DNA from: Diprion similis
Lineage: Eukaryota; Arthropoda; Insecta; Hymenoptera; Diprionidae
NCBI RefSeq assembly: GCF_021155765.1
Contig: NC_060116.1
Coordinates: 14,136,001 to 14,200,000 of the forward strand
Length of the DNA: 64,000 nucleotides
Reading direction: 5' to 3'
Position numbers and translations under genes: made by a program. The notes under the pieces were generated by a model that was not told the DNA's origin, ran no database searches, and saw only the letters and a list, made by a program, of their open reading frames with translations. Below, piece by piece: positions 51,201 to 63,200 of this stretch; within the stretch, counting starts at the first letter, position 1; the number at the start of each line of letters is the position of its first letter.

Positions 51201-54200
51201 GCACTGTCCTTTGTAATTGGGTATCTATGCTCTACGCTAGCCTCGGCATGTAATATACAATAACTATTAATTGCTCCGAAGATTTATATATAGATTATCA
51301 TCGTCACATGACATGAGTTTTTAATACTTCCGGTCGTTGCATGCTGGTCGTCAATGTTCGATCGACGATACTTATCTTTCTCTCTTTACATATTTAGAAT
51401 AGTACAAAGCTTAAATGGTATCTTCTTCATATCTCTTACTATAAAAGTATGGGTACTGGTAATGGAAAAGCTAGAATCTTTTGGCTCTGTAGGTACATGC
51501 CTATTTTGGTTTAGTTGATAATACTGTGATTATAATATGCAGAGACACCGCTATGGCTTTTACTGCAAATCGCACCAATCAAGAACGAACGAGATCTGGT
51601 CGTCCTGTTTCTTCTGACATTTCGGGATATCACCGCGCTCAAACAACCCATAGAAACGGACGACACCAAGGGTGGATTATCAAAGTTTGCAAAGCTCGCA
51701 CGCTCCGTCACCAGGTCCAGATCTGTTCTTGTTTCACAGTTCAGTTCGCATCTACCTGTCCTCAAAGATACAGCACTGCCAACTACAGCCAAGCAATCAC
51801 ACTTGGCACATGTGAGTAAATAAAAAAATACTTGACAATGATTCTCTCGTGATAAAAAAAGGAAAAGACATCATCTTACTGTTGCTCTATATTTGTTGAT
51901 TTCTTTTCAGATGATGTCCCTCAGTGGTGATGTCATGCCTCAGTATCGCCAAGAAGCTCCTAAAACACCTCCACACATTTTGCTACATTACTGCGCCTTT
52001 AAAGCTATCTGGGATTGGATCATTCTTTGTCTCACATTCTATACTGCGATCATGGTTCCATACAACGTTGCATTCAAGAACAAAACCAGTGAGGATGTTT
52101 CCCTGCTGGTTGTCGATAGTATAGTTGATGTCATTTTCTTTATTGATATCGTTTTGAATTTTCATACAACATTCGTCGGTGCTGGTGGTGAGGTGGTCTC
52201 GGATCCGAAGGTACATCTATTTTTTTGCCATCATGTGTTGTGTAAATATCAAACTTTCATCTTTTTGCCGTAGTTAAATGATCCCACAACTTTGTCGATT
52301 CATTTCTTGCAAATGTTTCTATAAATACATTTTATGCGTTACGGAGTTACTACCATAAAGATATTGAAAAAAGCTACTGCAAATAATTGCAATTTATTTT
52401 GTTTATTGTTTAGGTAATACGGATGAATTATTTGAAGTCATGGTTCATAATAGATTTGCTAAGCTGTTTACCTTACGACGTATTCAACGCATTTGACCAC
52501 GACGAAGATGGGATAGGCAGCTTGTTTTCTGCCCTGAAAGTTGTGCGGCTCTTGCGATTAGGACGTGTTGTGAGGAAACTTGATCGTTACTTGGAGTACG
52601 GAGCAGCAATGCTAATTTTGCTACTCTGTTTTTACATGCTGGTTGCCCATTGGCTCGCCTGCATTTGGTACGTCACTTTAAGGTGATTTCACACTGTGTA
52701 CATGTTTCCCGAGTAGTCTAAAAGGTTGATAATTCATCTATTTATTCTGAACAGTAACATTAAATGTATCTAATCATTTTAATCAATTTACTCTAGTCCA
52801 TAGCTAAACTAATTCTAATCACTTTAGAATATTTGCTTGATAAAATTGCTCACATGAACGCAATGCTTTACATATTGTATGAAGCTACATGTGACTTGTT
52901 CGCTGCTCCAATTATTTTTAATGTATCATACAGTAGTGATTACAGCGGTGACTAGAAATTTTTTCAAATTAAATACCGCTGTGTTCCAATTTCGAGAGAT
53001 GCCTTGTCTATGCAAAGGATATTACCTTAATATTATAACTTGATCTCACTCTGCATGGTACGTTAGCCCATATTCATAATCCAATTTATTACTTTATCAG
53101 GTACTACAAAGTATTTGACCTTTCAGGCTTGCTTGATTAGGCATTTATTGTTGATCCGATTGTTTGATTTAGTATTTTTTAACTATTATTTGTATTAGTA
53201 AACACAGTGTGATTTCATTTACATATTTTATGAATGAGTTGAAAATATGGTTACGGCAATATTCATTGCTTGCATCTACAAACTAGATATATTATATTGA
53301 AGCAGTATGTTCCATCCACAAATTAAATTCGCATTTTGATACATGCTGTTTATTAGTTGCATCAGGACTATTAAGAAACTTCTGTAAGAATTGTTCAACC
53401 GATATTCTAAACTCTGTATATAGATACAAGATTTGGATAAATCTGTAGTACGTTTCATATTTTCTATTAATACTTATGGTTTTGATTGCAGGTATTCTAT
53501 AGGCAGATCCGATGCTGACGCTGGTGTGCAATATTCCTGGCTGTGGAAACTGGCTAATGTTACACAGTCACCGTACAGCTATTTGTGGTCGAATGCAAGC
53601 GCTACACCTGAATTAATAGCTGGTCCTGCAAGACGTACAATGTACGTTACTGCCTTGTACTTCACAATGACCTGCATGACGTCAGTGGGATTTGGAAATG
53701 TCGCAGCAGAAACTGACAACGAGAAAATTTTCACCATTTGCATGATGATCATCGCTGGTACGAATGAAAATATTGATGAGAATAAATTATTTTAATGCCG
53801 CGTGGTCAAATCTGCTTTTCATAACAAGTGCTCCGATATTTCCAGCTCTTTTGTATGCTACAATATTTGGGCATGTAACGACTATAATCCAGCAGATGAC
53901 GTCGGCAACGGCAAAGTATCACGATATGTTAAACAACGTTAGGGAATTCATGAAACTTCACGAGGTACCGAAAGCGCTTAGCGAACGAGTTATGGACTAC
54001 GTTGTCAGCACATGGGCCATGACCAAAGGGCTTGACACTGATAAGGTTCTTAATTACTGTCCCAAGGATATGAAGGCAGATATTTGCGTACATTTAAATA
54101 GAAAGGTCTTCAACGAACATCCAGCCTTCAGGTAAATAAATACATACCAAGACAATGCCACGATTCAATGTCACAGAGACAATTACCTGAAATGAAAAAT

Positions 54201-57200
54201 TTTTGATGGTAGAAAATTACTCTGACTAACTAACTACCTGCATTTGTCTTTGCTTTGAGACACGAATTATCATGACACTCGTTTTATGAGTAAAACGTTT
54301 GGTGCAGGTACAAATCAGACAATGGATTGTATATAGTATAATATTTCTAACCCACTTTAAACTATCAGTGAGTAACCAAAAACAAATACTGCCCTAACAT
54401 AGTATATTAGTCAGAAAAGTACTGCGATTGCAACTTGAGGAAAAACAAACTTACAAGTGATAAAACACCCAAATGCCTCATTTTGTCAATTTTAAAGAAT
54501 ACTTTTACCCAACCCAAGTCTCGAAATCAATTTTCATTTCCACAATTTAATTTTCAGTTTTAACTGAAACCCCAACTTCCACATGATTTCAGTATGCTCT
54601 CATCAAAAGATTTAGGAAAATGAAAAATTTTAAACTGCGAGCATAATAGTACAGCGTCAACCAAATGGTGTTACTTACAGTTAATCTTGCAAACCCTTCT
54701 GGTTGCTGCACCTATACATCTTGTTTCAGTTTAAGGTTTCGTACGTTGCAGACTGGCCTCTGATGGCTGTTTAAGAGCTCTCGCTATGCACTTCACGATG
54801 TCACATAGTGCACCAGGGGACCTGTTGTACCATACTGGCGAATCCATAGACTCTCTATGCTTCATCGTAACCGGGAGCCTGGAGGTGATACAGGATGATG
54901 AGGTAGTCGCGATTCTCGGGAAAGGAGACGTCTTTGGCGACAGCTTCTGGAAAGATTCCGCTATCGGGCAGAGCGCAGCCAACGTTAGAGCTTTGACATA
55001 CTGCGATCTCCACACCATCAAACGTGACAGACTGCTGGAGGTCCTGGATTTTTACCAAGCGTTTGCAAATTCGTTTGCTCGTAATCTTGTTCTTACCTAC
55101 AACCTTCGTCATCGGGTAAGTCGAACAATATATGATTTTCACAAATCTTGTAGATAAATAATGGCCCTAGGATGCAGGACTTATTTCGATTCTTCAAATA
55201 TTTTCTAAGGGAGTGGATAAAATACATATTATACAACGATTCGAACTTTATTTCATTCATCTCAATATTCAGATTCAACAATATCAAAATATGGTAATGA
55301 TAAGCTGCAGTTAAATCTTCCTTCGTAAATCATCATTATGCTTATTTTCATAGGAAGAATTTTGTTAAAAGATTTGTGCGTGTTATTCGCATCGGCAGAT
55401 TTCTTAAGAATAGTTTCTTTTTTTCTTCTCATTTTAAATTGAATTGTTTTTCTATTCTCGTATATTGCCTTTTCCCTAATATGTGGAGTATTACAAGCAT
55501 CAACAAATAGGTCTACAACAGGATTTCACTGTATACAAATAAATTATAATCAACAGCTATACTATATTAACGACATGGCAAATCAGGCCGAATTAGTGAA
55601 ATTAGCTAACACCAAGCGAATGTACTTCTCAAAGAAAAATTAATTATATTTTATTTTATATTACAGTAACAGACAGTGTAATAGTACATTAGAAAAATTT
55701 TCCATGCTCTCAAAGATTGAAATTGAGAATTGATTAATCATATTACAGTCGAAAATAGAATTCCATAACAATGACATAAAGTTATATAAAATGTTAAATT
55801 CGCACTTAACGCTATAAACAGTCTATATTTCTAAAACAGTGACTTAATGTACTATGTATATTTACACAAAAGTTCTTGTAACCGAACACGCATAATAATT
55901 TAAAGTCGTTAAATCACATTCAAGTGTTAAAAAACAAGTGTACTGGAAAATGTACAATAAGTTTAATCTCCATCGACTTCCGGATTGCATTACTTATCTC
56001 GTATTGAATTAGGCCATTGAGGTATTGCATTTATTACTTGTATATTGCAATAGAGATAAAATGATCTCGCATTCTTTGGCATTACTCACTAATTATTTCT
56101 AACAATGAAAAGATTGAAATTAATATACCTTGCTTAATTTACTTTGAAAACGATGGCAATTAATATTACCCGAATAACAGGAGTGTGCAGTTTCGTAAAT
56201 CCTTAGAATTACTATTTCAGTTATTTTCGTTCTTATCATAGTCTGAAATCTTAGTTAACAAAATTACCGCTCTTATCTCGTTTCTTATCTCTAAGACCGT
56301 CGCTATGTAACGTTCGCCCAGCTAATTCTAGGATAACTTTGGCTGCCGGATCTTGATCCAATATTGAGTCACCTCTCTCATTTTCATCTGTCTCAGGCAA
56401 GGGTCCAACACCCCAAACTTCACAATGTTTAATTGTGAAATTTTCTGACCCACTGAGTTGCGAATAATTCTGAAAAGTTGTACAAGAAACGCTAGATTTT
56501 CCCGTACCATATTCACAATCTAACCAAAGTCCGGGATAGTTGAATTGGCCACCCATTAGTAAACCATTCGGCATGGTTTGCTGATGCAAATTCAAGTACT
56601 GATAATGATTGTTATATCCTGTTGCTGAAAAAGTTATTATCTTTGGTTCGAGTTTAAAAAGATAGCAACTATCGTTGCCAGTAAAATTCGGACTCAGAGA
56701 CCAATTATCTGGGGCAAATCCTCCAAATACATGATTTTCTGTGTCTTGTACTATCAGTAATGTTGCGCCTTGCATAGAAATTCGACCTAACATTGTCGAG
56801 AAAGATTCTCCGTGTATCTGGCTTGAGAATAAAAATCGCCATTCGTTTCTAAGCTCATGCGGAAGACTTAGATTCAAAAATAAAACATCGCTAAGTCCCA
56901 GGATGCTTGGGAAATGAGGTATATTTTCCAAGCCTCTGCAAACAGGCATCAAATTAAGATCATTGATTTTTAAGCTAGTGTTCTTATCCCCCTTTTTCTG
57001 CGATATGAGAAACAAATTTTTGAAAACGTGTGATTGGATCGATTTGAAATTAGCTGCCTGAGAGAACCAGTTCTCCAGTTCGTCGGACATTATGATATCT
57101 TCGTTATTTCCCAAACCTTCGCAAAGACTTTGAGAATAAAGATTTATCCTTCGAGTATTTATTGCGCAACCGATCAAACTCCAGCTGTTATAATGAGGGT

Positions 57201-60200
57201 TAGCACTATTCTTCTGTAATTTCAAATACGAATTTACCGTCGCCTCGACGTATTGGAGAAAGCAAGTCCTGGGTATTTCATACTTCTGTTCGTTTTCTGA
57301 AAATCCTTTGAATATTAATGTCGCACGTTCATCGGCACTACCTCTAACTGCAAAGACATAAAGCCGACCAAAATTCTCCCCATTTATAGCAGATAATTTT
57401 TTTCCCGGTTCGTGGCACAAAAATTTCACAACAAACTGCAGCAAATAGTCATCCAAATGTGTCGACCAGTGCTTAAAAACATCCTCTCTTTTTATCGATC
57501 CAGAACTCCTTGACATTGACTTAAATAAATTCTCTACCAAGCTCTGCTCCTCCGCTGACAGAATATTCCCCGATGGCGACGACCGACTGGTTCCGTGACC
57601 CATCTAAAAAATGTAAAAAACATTTCTATGTGCGAAGATCATTTTCAATCTTATACTAAGTGACGTGTGAGTTTAAATTTCTCCAAAAATTCTGTATATT
57701 TTTAAAAATTTGACAGATCAAAGACTAGGTAAATATCATGTTTAACAGTTGGGAAATTAAAACTGATTGGTTTAAAGAGTAATACAAGAATTAGCGAACC
57801 TTTTCGTCGACCCTCCCGAATCCGTGAAAAAATTCAACGAGTACGAAACTTGGCAGCCTTGAATGAAATCGAATAGTTGCTTTGTTTATTTTAACAAACA
57901 ACGCTGTGGGCGATCAGCTGACACATCACATGGTTACTTTATGTCAAAGTAAACGTGAATACGGTCGTTTCACTGAAACCACTAATGTCAAGATAAATAA
58001 ATCCTTTGAGGTTATAACCCGGATTTGCGAACTATTGACTGCCGACAACGCGCATGATCGCGGGTCATCGCCGCACAGCTTCTAGCCAATTTTGGTCTGC
58101 AAAGCTCCCCAAGGCTCCCGACTAATAAATAATTAACCGGGAGCAAAACCAGGCCCTATACTTGATACGTGATGATTGACCGATACCAGATACTTTGCTT
58201 GTTTAATTTTATCTCGATCGTCGCCTCTTGTCAGTTGACTTGACGCGTCGGCGATAACTTACGTTTTTCGGCTATTATCGGCTATCACAATAAACCTATC
58301 GAAACGATCAATTAAAATTCGTTAGCTATGATACACCGTTATATCTGCGATTTCCGAATATATTCGTCAGTCTTCATCTACGATTACGATAGAAATGATG
58401 AATGATCGTAATTGATATACAATAATGTATATCACACTCATGAAACGTATTTTAAATTTATGTTGATACCACGTCGTTTCCACTTTCCCAAGAATTATAT
58501 TCGCCTTGATTCATTAGTACAATGTCAGATGTATTTAATTTCAGAAGACAAGACTTGTGTGATGTTATGTTCCTAATCGTCAGGCTTAATTTGGTTCACA
58601 TCATTCTCAAGTTTCCACTTGATGTCTAAATGCATTGAATTTCATCAGAGTTTCGAGAGAATCTGCCTGATACGATATAATCACAACCGAGGCAAAAATC
58701 TTCGTGTTTTCCACTATTTCAATGTCACAAATTAATGTTTTATGATTTCAGCTGATCTTCCGAAAGGTGGCTGATGTACGACGTGAGAAAGAACTCGCTG
58801 AACGTAGGAAAAATGAACCACAGTTGGACCAAACACAGGATCATCTTGTACGAAAGATTTTTTCAAGGTGAGATGTTCAATGATTGATTCATACCAATTC
58901 CATTTAACTATAATATGTACATTTTGTAATGTTTAATCTTATATTACTTGTCGGAATGGAAACTGAACTGGTACATACGTAATTTATGATATAATCACGT
59001 CGTTCATTCTCCCTGAATTCATGGCAATGGTACATAATACACAAGCTTATCACACCCGAAATCATATTACACTATTAATCCTGAAAGCTCAATCACTACA
59101 TTAATTTTGTCCCATAATATATATATATATACACTAGACTGTATAAAAAAAATTGAGTATTTTTGTTTTTGAAAAATATACTGAAAATATTGTTCAGGAT
59201 ACCGAAAAAAGGTGCCTGTTAAAATGGAAGCTCTTAATTTTAATACTAAGAAGTGCCTCATCGCGATTTTCTACTTTCCATAAGAATAACATGGCAAAAA
59301 TGGTTCTTGCTCCTTGCCATTTTTATAACTAGATAACAACGCGTCGTACAGAAAATTCATAAACATGTTTTTGTAGTAAATTGAACGTTCTACAAAAAAG
59401 GTCTCTTGTCATTTTACGATAAATCTATTCTTTCAAAAGTTATTTGAGGTCAAACATCAACAAAGGACCTAAAATAACTTTTGAAGGAGTAGATTTATCG
59501 TAAAATGACAAGAGACCTTTTTTGTAGAACGTTCAATTTACTACAAAAACATGTTTATGAATTTTCTGTACGACGCGTTGTTATCTAGTTATAAAAATGG
59601 CAAGGAGCAAGAACCATTTTTGCCATGTTATTCTTATGGAAAGTAGAAAATCGCGATGAGGCACTTCTTAGTATTAAAATTAAGAGCTTCCATTTTAACA
59701 GGCACCTTTTTTCGGTATCCTGAACAATATTTTCAGTATATTTTTCAAAAAAAAAAAATAGTCAATTTTTTTGATACAGTCTAATATTCACAAACACATA
59801 CATGCAATATTCAGTATTATTTTTACAGTCTCAAAAATGATGATACTGAAATAATTATCTCCACACTCCAAAGTCAGTAAAAATTGGTAACTCTCCTATC
59901 AAAAAAGGCATGATGAATACCATTCATCGAATTCACCCTCAGTTTCTTATTACTGTCACAAAATTTAGGACACAACTCATTTCAAGTAGTTAGTCTTGTT
60001 ATACATTCATCAAGTTGTGCAGGTATAAACATACAATGAAGTTGGACAAAACAGTGCTAAAACAATCTGGTCGTTGTACTTGAATGAAAATTCCGTATAA
60101 CATGTGTTGAAAGTGACAATTACTTTACAGAGAACAATGTTCTCAATGGTAATTTATTAAAGAAATCATAAGTTTGTAGCGTAAGTTTGAACTTGTCGTC

Positions 60201-63200
60201 GTTGGCATGACATATGTAAAACACGTGGGTATTTCTTTATGTGATTGTCGATTGTTGCGCTGGCCCTGAAAAGATTCAAGACGGATGGAGAACCCCTAAT
60301 GACAAAGATCGTGACCTGTCATCATCAGGATTCTGACGAGGAGCTCACTGTCAACGTTCTACCACCATGGCCCAGTTTTAGGCAATTTCATTTATTAATT
60401 TCCATTTTTTCCATTCTTATATAATATTATATTCCGTTACCGTAATTCAATATTTCGTTTTTCAATATTACCATTATCATTACTATTATTATTATTACTA
60501 TCATTATTATCATTATTACTGCATTAGCTTCTTTGGTTCTAATCAATGAAATTTATTATCAATGACTGGCTTATTTCATTTCTAGAATTGAAACCTTTTT
60601 TAACATAAAGTAATGCATTTCTTGATGAAATTAATCTTTTAATCGATTTCCTTAAAAATTCCTGATTAACACACAGATGCATTTGCATTTTTCTCGTTAA
60701 AGTATTGTAAACATATAGGAGAACACAGTGTGACTTCAGATTAAAATATTTCAGCTGAAAAGTACTGAATACTTTCGTGTAAAGAATCTTTCAAACATCA
60801 TTCCACTTTGTGAAAAATTGATAATGGAGTATATCCTTTTGATTTATTAATATTTTTGCATTGCTGATCAAATAACCATCATTGCTTTGAAGTTTAGATG
60901 GTTTGTTATAAAAGATAGAATATTATTTTTCAAGAATCGAGACCTTGTTACCATCTTATGTTAAATCCGGAATCCTTTTATACTGTCGACAGTATAGCTG
61001 CACATTATTCATTATTAATACTTGTAATTATAGACTCAATTAATCCTGTATTTAGGATAAGGTGGAAACTGTTAATACTCATCCGAATGCTAGACTGCTG
61101 TACAATACGCCTTAGAGATTATGAGATTGTTTTTATTTTAACAGTACAACAGGGCCACAGTAAAATATGAAATCGTCAACATTGCTTCAAACAATCCTTA
61201 CATACATATAAAAGAATAAACTCTCCAACTTGTTTGTTGAAGATCATTAGATTGGTCAATGTATCAGAAATTTCATCACTTGTCTCTAGATACTTTGATT
61301 TTTGCGAACAACTATCCAGTAGCAAACAAAACGAAAATTCAATACACAAGTGAAATAAATACTGTAGCTGAATAGAAAGCTCACAATAGAAAACCACTAC
61401 CTTTTTCTCTGTATAACGATTAGAAACTCACCCTGCAAAATACATAGCTGATATTAACTGCAACCATCCACAATAGTGAAATATAGTAGCCATAGACTTT
61501 TTGATGATATGAATAGATCTCAGTATTAAAGTCGGTGTGATTGAGTGGTGACCGATACTTTGTATTTATACCAATTACCTATAACCGTTGTTATACTGTA
61601 TAGATTTTCATACATCGTTACAAATTGTTTTAACACAGTTTTAAACAGAATCATCACGAGAATTATTTTCAGGGTATTTTTCAGGGTTCATAAATCGCAA
61701 ATTCGAAGTGTTTATAAAATTCAAATTAAACATAACATACTCTAAAAATAACGTTGACTCTTTGTCTGAAACACATCTGAACACATGTATTTTGTTTTAC
61801 AATTATTAGTAACATATTAAAGTTAGCTGAATTAATGAAACGAATGAATTAAGTACTGTCCAAAATAATAATAATTTTTTTAGTAGCAAGTAATAAAGAA
61901 AAGGCTTTTTTAAGATCTTAAAAGAGAAAAGTATTGGAATATACTTTTCGGGACACAAGCAGCTTGTTCCATGCTTTTAACTAACAAACACAATGGAATG
62001 CATGTGACAGACACCCTCTAGGATTCAACTTTCTCTTTTCTAATGATATTTTAATGAATAACTGCTAATATATTTGTACTACAATCAAAACTAAATAGAG
62101 CTGTTCCAAGAATTGACGTCACTAATTTTCAGTAATTGAACTAGAGATTGAAACGCGAAATTTCAAGTGGTAACGTGCATCAGCAGACTTTGTATATTTA
62201 GAAGCTACCAGTACTCAGTTACATCATTCGTCATTAACAGCTGTGAACAATGCACAAAAAATGTTAATTAATCATTGATTTGCTGCCGCAAGGAGCATGA
62301 TTTGGTCTGCAAATGGAACACGATTTGCTATCATCCCTAAAGAAAGTATACTATTTAATCTAAAAATAACTGCATGACGTGGAAGCTTTACATTTTTTGG
62401 TAAACAAGGCAGCAGCTCTGTATAGTATAATGATAAATCAAACGAACAATCCTGTATTTTCATATACATATATATATATATATGTATATATACACTATAA
62501 TTTTTAACCCTGTAGGCACCTTGTAGGTTGCTCGTGAACACCGCTGGAGCTGTACCCTAGCCTTGTAGCTTTGTATCGAAAATAAAAATTAACGGTACTT
62601 CTTAAATACGTTTGTATTTTTATCTGTTGCTATTTCTTGCTTCTCGAATCTTATTAACAGAATCCTTTGTGTGTTTTGGGACAGATTCCGCCGAGAGAGA
62701 CATAACACAGATGTTGAAAAAGCAGACAACAAAGAAAATAAGGATGGGGAATCCTTGCATTCCAGAAAAATGTCATCGAGTGATGAGAACAATGCTAATC
62801 GTACACGACCTAGCAAGTGGGGCCGTTTACTAGGCAGTTCTAGTCTAGACTCTAGTAATGAAACAGGCATGAATGATACTTTCAAACGTTCTCTAAGCGC
62901 CAGAGATTCAAGACCAAGCTCAAGTGCAAGTACTAATAAAGTTTTTCCAAAGCTAGCTAAGCTAGGGAGTACTGGTGCAACTATCGAGGAAGTCAGTGAT
63001 ACAGAAAATTTGAAAGAATCGACACATGTACAAAATTTAAGTGCAGATTCAAAACAATTAAGTCTCAGAAGACTGGAAAGTTATGACGGAGGTCTGATAT
63101 CACAACCGCATAATGACAGGGAGATTTTAGCTGCTGTTTTAGAAGTTAAGGTTGATTTAAAGTTGGAAGTTCAAAGAGTTAATCAGAGATTAGCAAAGAT

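Larger units (their letters stand above)
42423..51542. other. eag intron 3 (9.1 kb)
   Basis: Large intron within the PAS coding region. It holds a cytosine-rich block at 46021-46170, a MITE at 46372-46597 and a minisatellite at 50286-50560. The exon before it ends AAAAACA and the exon after begins AGACACCG, giving Lys-Asn-Lys-Thr-Pro. No conserved exon was identified inside. Confidence 0.5.
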
